In this document: one piece after another, positions 7,968 to 16,137 of the stretch
How the letters are laid out: the number at the start of each line of letters is the position of its first letter
Numbering within the stretch: the first letter of the stretch is position 1
Source: Rhodoferax koreense
GTDB lineage: Bacteria > Pseudomonadota > Gammaproteobacteria > Burkholderiales > Burkholderiaceae_C
Direction: 5' to 3'
Length of the DNA: 64,000 nt
NCBI RefSeq assembly: GCF_001955695.1
Contig: NZ_CP019236.1
Span: 3,534,001 to 3,598,000, forward strand
The notes under the pieces: generated by a model
Databases searched by the model: none
What the model was told of the DNA's origin: nothing
What the model saw: only the letters and a program-made list of their open reading frames with translations
Position numbers and translations under genes: made by a program

Positions 7968-8917
7968 AGCGCCAGCCGCGCCCGCGCCTCGAAGTATTCG
8001 CGCTGGAGCTGGGCCACGAGGTCGGCCGTGCTCTGCACCTTGTCGATGGCGCCGATGCCTTGGCCGCAACCCCAGATGTCCTTCCAGGCCTTGCGTGCGT
8101 CGCCGCCGAAATTCATCTTGGTCGGGTCGCTTTCGGGCAGCGCGTCCGGGTCCAGCCCGGCCGCGCGGATCGATGGTGCGAGGTAGTTGCCGTGCACGCC
8201 GGTGAACAGATTGCTGTAGACGATGTCGTCGGAGTTTCCGTCGACGACGGCCTGCTTGTACGCGTCGCTCGCACGGGCTTCGAAGGTGGCGATGAAGGCC
8301 GAGCCGATGTAGGCGAAGTCGGCGCCCATCGCCTGCGCAGCCAGCACCGCCCCACCCGTGGCGATGGCCCCGCTCAGCGCCACCGGGCCGTCGAACCATT
8401 GCCGGATCTCCTGGATCAGTGCAAACGGGCTCTTCACGCCGGCATGCCCACCCGCGCCCGCGGCCACGGCGATCAGGCCGTCAGCGCCCTTCTCGATCGC
8501 CTTCTTGGCAAACTTGTTGTTGATGATGTCGTGCAGCACCACGCCGCCGTAACTGTGCGCCGCGGCGTTGATGTCCTCGCGCGCGCCGAGCGAGGTGATG
8601 AGGATCGGCACCTTGTACTTCACGCACAGCGCCATGTCGTGCTCCAGCCGGTCGTTGGACTTGTGCACGATCTGGTTGATGGCGAAGGGCGCCGCCGGCC
8701 GATCCGGGTGCGCCTGGTTGTAGGCCGCCAGGGTTTCGGTGATCTCGGCCAGCCAGTCCTCGAGCTGCTCGGCCGGCCGCGCGTTCAATGCCGGCATGGC
8801 GCCCACCACGCCGGCAATGCATTGCGCGATCACCAGTTTGGGATTGCTGATGATGAACAGCGGCGAGCCGATGATGGGCAGCGGCAGATGGCTCAGGACG
8901 GGGGGAAGTCTGGACAT
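7964..8917 (-). CDS. nitronate monooxygenase-like NAD(P)H-dependent flavoprotein
   Basis: A 317-residue TIM-barrel flavoprotein of the 2-nitropropane dioxygenase/nitronate monooxygenase family. The N-terminus has PLPIIGSPLFIISNPKLV for FMN-binding. AAGAGGHAG near residue 152 contains the active-site His region, and GAIATGGAVLAAQAMGADFAYIGSAF forms the phosphate-binding loop. Members oxidise alkyl nitronates or reduce quinones/enones with NAD(P)H; the actual substrate cannot be told. It lies downstream of the acyl-CoA dehydrogenase on the same strand, separated by 100 bp with a strong hairpin. Confidence 0.85.
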   Translation of the reverse strand: MSRLPPVLSHLPLPIIGSPLFIISNPKLVIAQCIAGVVGAMPALNARPAEQLEDWLAEITETLAAYNQAHPDRPAAPFAINQIVHKSNDRLEHDMALCVKYKVPILITSLGAREDINAAAHSYGGVVLHDIINNKFAKKAIEKGADGLIAVAAGAGGHAGVKSPFALIQEIRQWFDGPVALSGAIATGGAVLAAQAMGADFAYIGSAFIATFEARASDAYKQAVVDGNSDDIVYSNLFTGVHGNYLAPSIRAAGLDPDALPESDPTKMNFGGDARKAWKDIWGCGQGIGAIDKVQSTADLVAQLQREYFEARARLAL

Positions 8918-8985
8918 GCGGTCTCCGGAAGGTGATCGTGCGATCTTAGGAAGAATCAGGCTGCAACGCCTGTCTACGGCGCGAC

Positions 8986-9010
8986 AGTCGCTATCCCTTT
9001 GATAGCGACT
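8986..9010. repeat. perfect 10-bp inverted repeat with GCTATC-N5-GATAGC core
   Basis: AGTCGCTATC (8986-8995) and GATAGCGACT (9001-9010) flank the loop CCTTT. It sits between the acyl-CoA dehydrogenase stop and the flavoprotein start. No T-run follows on either strand, so a Rho-independent terminator is not convincing. It shares core and loop length with 1551-1567 and 28220-28238. Confidence 0.7.
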
Positions 9011-9017
9011 CTGTACC

Positions 9018-10808
9018 TCAAAAGGCTTCCAGCGCCAGCGCGGTCACGCTGTCCGCGCCCTCGACGATGCTGTTGCGCAGGCCTGGGGCCTTGCTCAACA
9101 GATGATCGGCGTAGAAGCGCGCGGTGACGATCTTCGCCTGCATGAAAGCCGCATCCTCTCCCTTGGCCAGACAACTCTCCGCCGCGAGCAGAGCGCGGCC
9201 CATCTGCCAGCCGGCCACGAGGTTGCCCGCGAGCATCAGGTAGGGCACGCTGCCGGCATACACGGCGTTCGGACAGGTGCGGCTACCGGCCACCACGAAG
9301 TCCACCGCGTCCAGGAAGGCTTCACGCGCGGCCTGCAGCCTCTGCGCCACGGCCAGCGCATGGTCGCCACCCTGGGCCCGCAGATCCGCTTCGGCGGCGG
9401 CCACCTGCTGGGCGATCGCCCTCGCCGTCTGGCCACCATCGCGCGCGGTCTTGCGGCCGACGAGGTCGTTCGCCTGGATGGCGGTCGTGCCTTCGTAGAT
9501 CGCCAGGATCTTCGCGTCGCGCAGGTACTGCGCCGCACCGGTTTCCTCGATGAAGCCCATGCCACCGTGCACCTGCACGCCGAGCGAGGCCACTTCCAGG
9601 CTCATTTCGGTGCTGTAGCCCTTGATCAACGGCACGAGGAATTCGTAGAACGCCTGGTTCTGCCTGCGCACTTCGGCATCCGTGTGGTGGTGCGAGGCAT
9701 CGTAGGCCGCGGCGGCCACCGTGGCCATGGCGCGGCAACCCTCGCTGTAGGCGCGCATGGTCATCAGCATGCGCCGCACGTCGGGATGGTGGATGATCGG
9801 CGCGCTGGCCGCGATGGAGCCATCCACCGGCCGGCTCTGCACGCGGTCCTTCGCGAACTGCACGGCCTTCTGGTACGCGCGCTCGGCAAGTGCGATGCCC
9901 TGCACGCCCACGGCGTATCGCGCGGCGTTCATCATGATGAACATGTACTCCAGGCCGCGGTTTTCCTGACCGACGAGAAAGCCGGTGGCGCCACCTTGGT
10001 CGCCGTACTGCAGCACCGCCGTCGGCGAGGCCTTGATGCCCAGCTTGTGCTCGATGCTCACGCAGTGCACGTCGTTGCGCGCACCCAGGCTGCCGTCGGA
10101 ATTCACCAGGAACTTGGGCACGACGAACAGGCTGATGCCCTTCACCCCCTCGGGTGCCCCGACCACCCGCGCGAGCACCAGGTGCACGATGTTCTCGGCC
10201 ATGTCGTGTTCACCGTAGGTGATGAAGATCTTGGTGCCGAAGACCTTGTAGCGGCCATCGGCCTGCGGCTCGGCGCGGCTCCTCACCATGGCCAGGTCGC
10301 TGCCGGCCTGCGGCTCGGTAAGGTTCATCGTGCCGGTCCACTGGCCGCTGACCAGTTTCTCCAGGTAGACAGCCTTGAGTTCGTCCGAGCCCGCAGTCAG
10401 CAGTGCCTCGATGGCGCCATCGCTGAGCAGCGGGCACAGCGCGAAACTCATGTTGGCGCTGTTGCACATCTCGATGCAGGCCGCACCAATGGTCTTGGGC
10501 AGGCCCTGGCCGCCAAACTCCACGGGATGCTGCAGCCCCTGCCAGCCGCCTTCGGCGAATTGGCGGAACGCCTGCTTGAAACCGGGCGTGGTCGTGACCT
10601 CGCCGTCCTTGAAGCTCGAGGGGTTGCGGTCGCCTTCCCAGTTCAGCGGGGCCAGCACCCCTTCGTTGAACTTGGCCGCTTCCTCGAGCACCGCCTGCGC
10701 CGTATCGAAACCTGCGTCCTCGAAGCCGGGCAGACGCGCCACCGCGTCGATGTCCGCCAGATGGCGGATGTTGAACAGCATGTCTTTCAGCGGGGCGGTG
10801 TAGCTCAT
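9018..10808 (-). CDS. acyl-CoA dehydrogenase, DmdC/AcdA-like long form
   Basis: A 596-residue FAD-dependent acyl-CoA dehydrogenase. It is longer than the usual 380 residues because of a C-terminal extension typical of the DmdC/FadE5-like group. The flavin and substrate motifs are MNLTEPQAGSDL (about 160-171), KIFITYGEHD, HKLGIKASPTA and LGVQVHGGMGFIEETGAAQYLRD. AIYEGTTAIQANDL carries the conserved Glu at the expected catalytic-base site. It introduces the alpha-beta double bond in acyl-CoAs and passes electrons to ETF, whose genes lie directly upstream. The N-terminus MSYTAPLKDMLFNIRHLA is characteristic of this subgroup. Confidence 0.93.
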   Translation of the reverse strand: MSYTAPLKDMLFNIRHLADIDAVARLPGFEDAGFDTAQAVLEEAAKFNEGVLAPLNWEGDRNPSSFKDGEVTTTPGFKQAFRQFAEGGWQGLQHPVEFGGQGLPKTIGAACIEMCNSANMSFALCPLLSDGAIEALLTAGSDELKAVYLEKLVSGQWTGTMNLTEPQAGSDLAMVRSRAEPQADGRYKVFGTKIFITYGEHDMAENIVHLVLARVVGAPEGVKGISLFVVPKFLVNSDGSLGARNDVHCVSIEHKLGIKASPTAVLQYGDQGGATGFLVGQENRGLEYMFIMMNAARYAVGVQGIALAERAYQKAVQFAKDRVQSRPVDGSIAASAPIIHHPDVRRMLMTMRAYSEGCRAMATVAAAAYDASHHHTDAEVRRQNQAFYEFLVPLIKGYSTEMSLEVASLGVQVHGGMGFIEETGAAQYLRDAKILAIYEGTTAIQANDLVGRKTARDGGQTARAIAQQVAAAEADLRAQGGDHALAVAQRLQAAREAFLDAVDFVVAGSRTCPNAVYAGSVPYLMLAGNLVAGWQMGRALLAAESCLAKGEDAAFMQAKIVTARFYADHLLSKAPGLRNSIVEGADSVTALALEAF

Positions 10809-10843
10809 GGCTTGTCTCTCGCGGTTTTTCTGGGTTTGGGGTC

Positions 10844-10872
10844 AAAAAAAGGGCACCGCACGCGATGCCCTT
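10844..10872 (-). terminator. Rho-independent terminator after etfA
   Basis: Read on the minus strand: AAGGGCA, a 10-base loop and TGCCC, followed by seven T. It lies 22 bp beyond the etfA stop and 36 bp before the acyl-CoA dehydrogenase start. Full read-through from etfBA is therefore not expected, and the dehydrogenase probably has its own promoter. Confidence 0.75.
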
Positions 10873-10894
10873 GTCCATCAGCTCACAAGCCGAC

Positions 10895-11827
10895 TCAGAG
10901 CGCGGCGACGAGTTCGGGCACGGCCGTGAACAGATCGGCCTCCAGGCCATAGTCGGCCACGCTGAAGATCGGCGCTTCCGGGTCCTTGTTGATGGCCACG
11001 ATGACCTTGCTGTCCTTCATGCCGGCCAGATGCTGGATCGCACCCGAAATGCCGGCGGCGATGTAGAGCTGCGGCGCCACGATCTTGCCGGTCTGGCCCA
11101 CCTGCCAATCGTTCGGTGCGTAGCCGGCATCGACCGCGGCGCGCGATGCACCGAGCGCGGCACCGAGCTTGTCGGCCAGCGGCGTCATGACCTCGTTGAA
11201 CTTCTCGGCACTGCCCAGCGCCCGGCCACCGGAGACGATGATCTTGGCGGCGGTGAGTTCGGGGCGGTCGTTCTTGGCGATCTCGCTGCCAACGAAGCTG
11301 GACTTGCCCGCATCGGCCACGGCACTGACGGTTTCCACCGCGGCAGATCCACCGCTGGCCGCCGCCGGATCGAAGCCGGTGGTGCGCACGGTGATGACCT
11401 TGGTGGCGTCGCTGCTCTGCACGGTGGCAATGGCGTTGCCAGCGTAGATCGGGCGCTCGAAGGTGTCGGCGCTGTCGATCTTGGTCACGTCGGAAATCTG
11501 GGCCACGTCGAGCTTGGCCGCCACGCGCGGGGCGATGTTCTTGCCGGATGCGGTGGCGGGGAACAGAAGATGGCTGTAGTTCGAGGCGATGGCCAGCACC
11601 TGCGCGGCGACGTTTTCGGCCAAGCCGTGTTCGAAGCCCGGCGCGTCGGCATGGATGACCTTGCTCACACCGGCGATGTGTGCGGCGGCGGCGGCGGCCG
11701 CACCGGCATTGGCGCCGGCCACCAGCACATGCACATCGCCACCGCACTGGGCGGCGGCGGTCACGGTATTGAGCGTGGCGCCCTTGATCGAGGCGTTGTC
11801 GTGTTCAGCGATTACGAGTGCGGTCAT
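10895..11827 (-). CDS. etfA: electron transfer flavoprotein subunit alpha
   Basis: A 310-residue FAD-binding ETF alpha subunit. It shuttles electrons from acyl-CoA and related dehydrogenases to ETF-ubiquinone oxidoreductase. The C-terminal domain has [13 protein letters not shown] (near 200), [35 protein letters not shown] (split here for description: [17 protein letters not shown] then a typical AGISGAIQH) and [18 protein letters not shown], all FAD-contacting motifs. The Ala-rich linker around residues 42-50 is unremarkable. The start is one base after the etfB stop. Confidence 0.95.
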   Translation of the reverse strand: MTALVIAEHDNASIKGATLNTVTAAAQCGGDVHVLVAGANAGAAAAAAAHIAGVSKVIHADAPGFEHGLAENVAAQVLAIASNYSHLLFPATASGKNIAPRVAAKLDVAQISDVTKIDSADTFERPIYAGNAIATVQSSDATKVITVRTTGFDPAAASGGSAAVETVSAVADAGKSSFVGSEIAKNDRPELTAAKIIVSGGRALGSAEKFNEVMTPLADKLGAALGASRAAVDAGYAPNDWQVGQTGKIVAPQLYIAAGISGAIQHLAGMKDSKVIVAINKDPEAPIFSVADYGLEADLFTAVPELVAAL

Positions 11828-11828
11828 G

Positions 11829-12578
11829 TCAGATCACCTTGGCTTCGGTTTTCAGTTTGGATACGAGGGTTGCGACATCGGGAACCTTGATGCCGGCGCT
11901 GCGCTTGGGCGGCTCGCTGACCTTCAGGGTCTTCAGGCGCGGCTTCACGTCGACGCCCAGGTCTTCGGGCTTGAAGATGTCGATCTGCTTCTTCTTGGCC
12001 TTCATGATGTTTGGCAGCGTGACGTAGCGCGGCTCGTTCAGGCGCAGGTCGGTGGTGACCACGGCCGGCAGGCTGAAGCTGATGGTTTCCAGGCCGCCAT
12101 CCACCTCGCGGGTGACGGTGGCCTTGTTGTCGGCCACTTCCACCTTGCTGGCGAACGTGGCCTGCGGCAGATCGGCGAGTGCGGCCAGCATCTGGCCGGT
12201 CTGGTTGCTGTCGTCGTCGATGGCCTGCTTGCCGAGGATGACCAGGCCGGGCTGTTCCTTGTCGAACAGGGCCTTGAGGAGCTTGGCCACGGCCAGCGGT
12301 TGCAGCTCTTCGGTGGTCTCGACCAGGATGGCGCGGTCGGCGCCGATGGCCATGGCCGTGCGCAGGGTTTCCTGGCACTGCGTGACGCCGCAGGAGACGG
12401 CGATGACTTCGGTCACGACGCCCTTTTCCTTCAGGCGGACGGCCTCTTCGACGGCGATCTCGTCGAAGGGGTTCATGCTCATCTTGACATTGGCGATGTC
12501 CACGCCGGTGTTGTCGGACTTCACGCGCACCTTGACGTTGTAGTCAACCACGCGTTTGACGGCGACCAGGACTTTCAT
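11829..12578 (-). CDS. etfB: electron transfer flavoprotein subunit beta
   Basis: A 249-residue ETF beta subunit with the expected start [40 protein letters not shown] (near 36-55) is the AMP-binding family signature, and [17 protein letters not shown] sits near residue 123. It forms the heterodimer with EtfA. It is the first gene of etfBA. Upstream on the minus strand are a TATAAT box (12726-12721) and a palindrome resembling a TetR-type operator. Confidence 0.95.
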   Translation of the reverse strand: MKVLVAVKRVVDYNVKVRVKSDNTGVDIANVKMSMNPFDEIAVEEAVRLKEKGVVTEVIAVSCGVTQCQETLRTAMAIGADRAILVETTEELQPLAVAKLLKALFDKEQPGLVILGKQAIDDDSNQTGQMLAALADLPQATFASKVEVADNKATVTREVDGGLETISFSLPAVVTTDLRLNEPRYVTLPNIMKAKKKQIDIFKPEDLGVDVKPRLKTLKVSEPPKRSAGIKVPDVATLVSKLKTEAKVI

Positions 12579-12696
12579 GAGTTTGGCTCCAGAGAGTTAT
12601 TGAATTTGACTGAGACGTACCACGGCAGATTCTATGCCGCAGCTCTCCGGCGACTTGGCCATCACCCCGCTATCGCCGGATGATCAGCCATAAAAA

Positions 12697-12710
12697 AGAA
12701 CGGTCGTGCT
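12697..12710 (-). promoter_or_regulatory. putative TetR-type operator in the etfBA promoter
   Basis: AGAACGGTCGTGCT is an imperfect palindrome (AGAACG / CGTGCT, 5 of 6 paired). On the minus strand a TATAAT lies at 12726-12721, so the palindrome would cover roughly +4 to +17, a repressing position. The motif resembles operators of TetR-family acyl-CoA/fatty-acid regulators in betaproteobacteria. The regulator is not in the window. No good -35 was seen. Confidence 0.45.
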
Positions 12711-12790
12711 ATTTCAAACGATTATAGAGGGAGGCTTTTCCGTTGGCCTGTCGCGCGGGCGATGGCGGTCAATTGGATTGGCAAATTGAA

Positions 12791-12958
12791 TTGCGCGCCG
12801 CGCGCTTTGGCAGTGACCAACGTTTTCTTTGGCGATACAGCCACAACCAATGGTTCTTCTTCGCGCAGCAGATCGGCTTCCTGGTGACCAGCCTGATCGG
12901 GATCCGGGTGTGGATCATCGATCCGTTGCTGGGCCGGCTGTTTCGGGAGCCCGCATGA
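12791..12958 (+). CDS. small single-TM protein, Mu-like module copy 1
   Basis: About 55 residues from a TTG inside the block shared with copy 2 (the frame is open further up to TTG 12743). The shared part reads RAARFGSDQRFLWRYSHN, then a membrane segment WFFFAQQIGFLVTSLIGI and a basic tail. The stop overlaps the gemA start (ATGA). No recognised family. The start codon is uncertain because no clear ribosome-binding site is visible. Conservation of frame and of the overlap in copy 2 argues that it is translated. In phage-derived loci such proteins may be lysis or membrane accessory proteins, but nothing here proves it. Confidence 0.5.
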   Translation: MRAARFGSDQRFLWRYSHNQWFFFAQQIGFLVTSLIGIRVWIIDPLLGRLFREPA

Positions 12959-13380
12959 GCAAGCTCGCCCGTGACAACCGCAATGCCGACCTGGCGCGCA
13001 TTCACATCGGCGTGGCCGCCCTGCAATGGTCCGATGACGACTACCACGCCATTCTTCACGCCAAGACCGGTGTCACATCGGCTAGCAAGCTCGACGCGGC
13101 CGGCCGCAAGACCTTCCTCGCGCACCTGGCCGCATGTGGCTGGAAGCCTGCCAAGAAGCCATTCAGCCAGGCCGACAAGATCAACTGGTACTGGCAGCAG
13201 CTGGTGAAGGCGGGCGGTGTGAAGGACGGCTCCAAGGCCGCAATGATGGCCTTTGTGGGGCGCACCGCCGGCATGGGTGTCGCCGACCTGAAGTTCCTGC
13301 CCACCAAGCAGGCTTCGACGGTGATCGAGGCCCTGAAGGCCTGGCACAAGCGCGCCACGGCGAAAGGCACCGCATCGTGA
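12955..13380 (+). CDS. GemA/gp16-like regulatory protein, Mu-like module copy 1
   Basis: A 141-residue protein of the Mu gp16/GemA (DUF1018) family. Features are IHIGVAALQWSDDDYHAIL near the N-terminus, KPAKKPFSQADKINWYWQQL in the middle and MGVADLKFLPTKQASTVIEAL near the end. In Mu-like phages GemA is an early gene product that affects host gene expression and supercoiling. ATG 12955 has GGGAG 7 bases upstream. It is followed by mor with a GTGA overlap. Copy 2 lies exactly 4002 bp downstream with about 90% protein identity. No transposase, portal or capsid genes accompany it, so it is an orphaned early-region fragment of a Mu-like phage or a domesticated locus. Confidence 0.82.
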   Translation: MSKLARDNRNADLARIHIGVAALQWSDDDYHAILHAKTGVTSASKLDAAGRKTFLAHLAACGWKPAKKPFSQADKINWYWQQLVKAGGVKDGSKAAMMAFVGRTAGMGVADLKFLPTKQASTVIEALKAWHKRATAKGTAS

Positions 13381-13778
13381 GCGAATGGGCCGATCTGTCG
13401 ACCGAGCTGCTGCCCCAGGTGCTGCAGGACTTCGTGCGCCTGATCGGCCTGCCCGCCACCATGCGGGTGGTCGAGCGCCACGGTGGCCGGCGCTTGTACA
13501 TTCCCCTCAACGCGACGCCGAGTCATCATCTGGCACAACTGATCGGCGTCGACAAACTGGCCCAGCTCAGTGCGGTGTACGGGCGCGAGGACCACTTCGA
13601 CATTCCCAAGGCCGTGGTCGCGCTGCGCCACCTTCGCGACCAGCGCATCCGCTCGGAGATCGGCCCGAAGTCGGCCAGCAAACTCGCCGCCGAGCACCAT
13701 CTGACCGAGCGCCAAATCTGGAACACTGTCGGCCGCGCGGCTGACGTGAATCGCGATCAGGTCAGCCTGTTCGAGTGA
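13377..13778 (+). CDS. Mor transcription activator family protein, copy 1
   Basis: A 133-residue protein of the Mor/C family, which in phage Mu switches on middle transcription. The N-terminal dimerisation part contains LPQVLQDFVRLIGLPATM. The C-terminal HTH region is KSASKLAAEHHLTERQIWNT. It starts with GTG 13377, overlapping the gemA stop. Only six residues differ from copy 2, and the second half is nearly identical, suggesting recent duplication or gene conversion. With no phage middle operon nearby its present target is unknown; promoters inside this island are possible targets. Confidence 0.82.
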   Translation: MSEWADLSTELLPQVLQDFVRLIGLPATMRVVERHGGRRLYIPLNATPSHHLAQLIGVDKLAQLSAVYGREDHFDIPKAVVALRHLRDQRIRSEIGPKSASKLAAEHHLTERQIWNTVGRAADVNRDQVSLFE

Positions 13779-13796
13779 CTTTTCCACCGCTCAAGG

Positions 13797-13840
13797 TGCC
13801 TGATACGATGGCAGCTTTCGGCCAAGAGCCGTCATTCGGT
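13797..13840 (+). repeat. recurrent intercistronic element, copy a
   Basis: CTGATACGATG (13800-13810) is followed by CTTTCGGCCAAGAGC and a TCATTCGG end. It lies just after mor copy 1 and about 30 bp before the next small gene. Related elements occur after each of the next genes (14556-14592, 14995-15012, 15715-15765, 16138-16190 inverted) and after mor copy 2 (17802-17845). Confidence 0.6.
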
Positions 13841-13868
13841 TGCACAAGCCAACGACTAAATCGAAAAC

Positions 13869-14507
13869 ATGGACCGGATGGAGCGAGCAATTGCCAAGAT
13901 TCTTCGACCTAAGCTAGTCGAACACGGCTTCGAGCTTTCGAAAAAATGGGACTGCTTCGTTCGGAAGCGAGATTACGGTGAGGACTCCTTCGTGGTTGTA
14001 AACCAAGGCACCGCAAGGGGAGCCGGGAAGTTCTACGAAATCAATTGCTTCGCCCATGTACGTCATGAGAAGGTCGAACTACTTTGGAACACGTTGGGGA
14101 TGGTTTACGGCGAGGACCAGTTGCACACATGGACCTTGCTCTACAAACCCAGGGAGCAAAATTTACCCCCCATGACGGTGTCGCCGACTTCGGTCGAAAT
14201 AGACGTCCAGAAAGTTGCGGGTCAGTTAGTGGAGCTTCTTGACCATTCGGAGAAGGTTTTTTATCCGCGCTTCGCTGACCTCAAGGAGGTCGAGGAATGG
14301 ATAAATAAGAAGCCTTTGGCCGATACGAACCCGACCGCTGGTGGCCCAATTGAGCATCTAACCATGAGGGCTTTGATACTTGCAAAGCTCGTGAACCCTC
14401 CCCGGTACGCTGTGGTTAGGGAGGCATTTCTGGCTCTGGATAAGGGCATGTTTCCGCGCGAAAAGCGGATGGCAATGCTACAAACTGTAGACGGAATGAG
14501 TCTCTGA
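13869..14507 (+). CDS. hypothetical protein, DUF4304-like N-terminus
   Basis: A 212-residue cytoplasmic protein with codon use and GC clearly lower than the surrounding genome, which suggests transfer. The first part, ILRPKLVEHGFELSKKWDCF followed by VRKRDYG and a beta-rich stretch ending FYEINCFAHV, resembles the DUF4304 pattern ('long helix, GF, aromatic/beta'). This is a weak match by eye. No catalytic motif or signal peptide is visible. It sits alone between two copies of a recurrent intercistronic element, all on the same strand as its neighbours. DUF4304-like proteins often occur near toxin/immunity loci; no toxin is seen here. Confidence 0.65.
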   Translation: MDRMERAIAKILRPKLVEHGFELSKKWDCFVRKRDYGEDSFVVVNQGTARGAGKFYEINCFAHVRHEKVELLWNTLGMVYGEDQLHTWTLLYKPREQNLPPMTVSPTSVEIDVQKVAGQLVELLDHSEKVFYPRFADLKEVEEWINKKPLADTNPTAGGPIEHLTMRALILAKLVNPPRYAVVREAFLALDKGMFPREKRMAMLQTVDGMSL

Positions 14508-14552
14508 ACGACAGCTATCGAGCATTCTGCAAGCCCGCTTTGGGCCCTGTGC

Positions 14553-14595
14553 CGCCTGATACGATGCCCGGATTCGGCCAAAAGCAGTCAGTTAA
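14553..14595 (+). repeat. recurrent intercistronic element, copy b
   Basis: CTGATACGATG (14556-14566), then ATTCGGCCA (14572-14580) and AAAGCAGTCAGTT. It follows the 212-residue gene and ends 15 bp before the next start. The 11-base core is identical to copy a although the flanking genes are unrelated, so it is not simply part of the Mu-like duplication. Confidence 0.6.
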
Positions 14596-14607
14596 AACTA
14601 GCTCCAG

Positions 14608-14994
14608 ATGCAAGATTACATTCAACTCGTCGGCCTTGCCCTGCAGAAAATGTGCCCTGTCGATGCGCGTAAGTTGCTTCTCTACGCAGAGGTAGAAGAC
14701 GGCGTCACCGGCCTTTCCGTGCTTTTTTCAGATGCCGGAGGGAAAGTCAATTTCCGATTTGCGTCAGAAGAGCTAAAAACCTTGACGTACGAGTTTTGGG
14801 AGACCGGTGCAGATAAGGTGCCTGCCCGTTCATGGCGTGGCCTGGAATACGGGCTTGTTGGGTCGCAGCTTTCAGTCCATTTTTCTTACCCCGAGCAGTT
14901 GGACCCGGAAGAGGACCAATCCGACCGCAGGCCACGCGTGGTTGCAAAACACTTTCCTAGCGCGGCTGTGGACTACTCTCGGCCCAACGGCTAG
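14608..14994 (+). CDS. hypothetical protein resembling YezG-type immunity proteins
   Basis: A 128-residue acidic protein of lower GC than the flanks. LLLYAEVEDGVTGLSVLFSD in the first half, and VHFSYPEQLDPEEDQSDRRP with VVAKHF at the end, resemble the DUF600/YezG pattern ('YAEV... F.Y... RR... KKYF') of immunity proteins for secreted nuclease toxins. The match is by eye and moderate at best. No cognate toxin is next to it, so it could be an orphan immunity gene carried in the small-gene array. There is no signal peptide or membrane segment. Confidence 0.6.
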   Translation: MQDYIQLVGLALQKMCPVDARKLLLYAEVEDGVTGLSVLFSDAGGKVNFRFASEELKTLTYEFWETGADKVPARSWRGLEYGLVGSQLSVHFSYPEQLDPEEDQSDRRPRVVAKHFPSAAVDYSRPNG

Positions 14995-15014
14995 ATTCGG
15001 CCAACAGCAGACAT
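14992..15014 (+). repeat. recurrent intercistronic element, copy c (short)
   Basis: ATTCGGCCA (14995-15003) followed by ACAGCAGACATT, starting at the stop codon of the YezG-like gene and ending about 20 bp before the next ATG. The CTGATACGATG part is missing in this copy. Confidence 0.5.
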
Positions 15015-15034
15015 TGCTTTCGCTCAGCTAATTC

Positions 15035-15691
15035 ATGAAATACAACGACTCTCAGCCAGCCTTGGCCTCAAACGATTGCTTGTCCTCAAGGTCGCTGTTT
15101 AACTTGTTGCTGCGCCGCAGTCGAGCGGTAGGAACATTTTCCCTGGCGTCCGCGGTGGTTTTTTCAATGGCTTCAAGCATTGCGTCAGCCCAGCAAGCCG
15201 ATGTGCCAGATTTCGAGCGGCTAGTTCGAGCATCCCAATACCTTGAGAGCTACAAAGCTTCCGCCGAAGTGTCATCGCGCGTCTTTGGAGCTCGCAAGCA
15301 AGGAAGTGACGAGGAGTACGCCAGATTTATGGGATTCGTCGCAACTACGGAACTCGGCGATGCGACTCCATGCATTGCTCGGGCAATGGCGAACCAAGGT
15401 TTAGCAGGCGAAGACGTTGCCGAACTCACTGCTTTTTTTGAGTCTTCGCTCGGAGTGAGATTTTTGGCGTCTGGCAAGCAGCTTATGAAGGACACCTTTG
15501 AACAAGGGCGGGCCTTGTCGCCGTCTTATGAAAGCTTCACCGACTCGGAAAAATCTCAGTTGCGAGAAGCTGTTCAGAGGCCTTCATTCGGAAAGTACAA
15601 CGCGATGGCGCGGCGACAAAGCTATGGCATGGCACTCCTTGACTGCATTAAAGCTTCGGTGTCGAAACAACATCCCGGTGAGAAATTCTGA
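15035..15691 (+). CDS. secreted hypothetical protein, DUF2059-like C-terminal half
   Basis: A 218-residue protein. After a charged start comes a hydrophobic stretch FSLASAVVFSMASSIASAQQ (about 35-54), an N-extended Sec signal with cleavage after ASA, so the product is periplasmic or secreted. The segment EDVAELTAFFESSLGVRFLA matches the DUF2059 pattern by eye. Such proteins have no known activity. Two or three Cys (C112, C204) may form a disulphide. GC is lower than the genome average. It is the third gene of the array of unrelated small genes. Confidence 0.6.
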   Translation: MKYNDSQPALASNDCLSSRSLFNLLLRRSRAVGTFSLASAVVFSMASSIASAQQADVPDFERLVRASQYLESYKASAEVSSRVFGARKQGSDEEYARFMGFVATTELGDATPCIARAMANQGLAGEDVAELTAFFESSLGVRFLASGKQLMKDTFEQGRALSPSYESFTDSEKSQLREAVQRPSFGKYNAMARRQSYGMALLDCIKASVSKQHPGEKF

Positions 15692-15714
15692 GTCGCTGCA
15701 ATTGAGGACTCACC

Positions 15715-15775
15715 AATGTCTGCTTTGGGGAAATGCCGACCGGCAGCTTTGGGCCCGAAGCGGTCTTCCGACGCG
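15715..15775 (-). repeat. recurrent intercistronic element, copy d (palindromic)
   Basis: AATGTCTGCTTTGGGG (15715-15730) is the reverse complement of the AGCAGACATT tail of copy c. About 20 bp later AGCTTTGGGCCCGAAGCGGTC forms the opposite arm. This copy therefore shows both arms of what appears to be an imperfect palindromic element. Confidence 0.5.
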
Positions 15776-15813
15776 CTCCATACCGGACCTTGCTCGACCC
15801 CGATAATCGACGC

Positions 15814-16137
15814 ATGAATCACTGGAAAGATGTGCTCGCGAGCCTGTCCGATGCCGGGCACTTTCTAGCTCACTGGCATCTTCATTCCGGCATGGCGTTC
15901 TACATGTACGTGCCCAGGAGGATGGACATCGGCCCGGAAACGGTCAAGGCTGGTTCCGATGTGCGCTTCGAGGAAATAGCGCGTCTGGACATCATGCGTT
16001 CCGTGCGCCTTGGAGGCTTGGACGCAACGAATGACATCGACGCGTGCCGACGTGCCGCTGCTTCGATTCGTGAAGTAGCCGTGGAAGAAGTCGAGGGTGG
16101 AATTCAGCTGAGCCTGCGCGGAGCCGAAGTCCGGTAG
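15814..16137 (+). CDS. hypothetical protein, 107 residues
   Basis: A small protein starting MNHWKDVLASLSDAGHFLAH, with HLHSGMAFYMYVPRRMDIGP next and an amphipathic C-terminal half. I do not recognise a family. ATG 15814 is preferred to an in-frame ATG 27 codons upstream, because that part overlaps the palindromic element. There is no signal peptide. It is the last of the small genes between Mu-like copies 1 and 2. Coding is plausible from length and position but not proven. Confidence 0.5.
   Translation: MNHWKDVLASLSDAGHFLAHWHLHSGMAFYMYVPRRMDIGPETVKAGSDVRFEEIARLDIMRSVRLGGLDATNDIDACRRAAASIREVAVEEVEGGIQLSLRGAEVR

Noticed and set aside
8986..9010. Rho-independent terminator after the acyl-CoA dehydrogenase
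   Set aside because: The stem is perfect but no T-run follows on either strand. The shared core with two other loci fits a dispersed repeat better.
9102..10952. 616-codon frame antisense to the acyl-CoA dehydrogenase
   Set aside because: Composition is His/Arg/Gly/Ala shadow; the opposite strand carries all family motifs.
14553..15014. Intercistronic elements as integron attC sites
   Set aside because: No pair of RYYYAAC and GTTRRRY core sites at the expected spacing was found, and there is no integrase in the window. A GCCCAAC near 14982 has no partner.
15733..15813. N-terminal extension of the 107-residue protein
   Set aside because: The added 27 codons coincide with the palindromic intercistronic element, so ATG 15814 is preferred.
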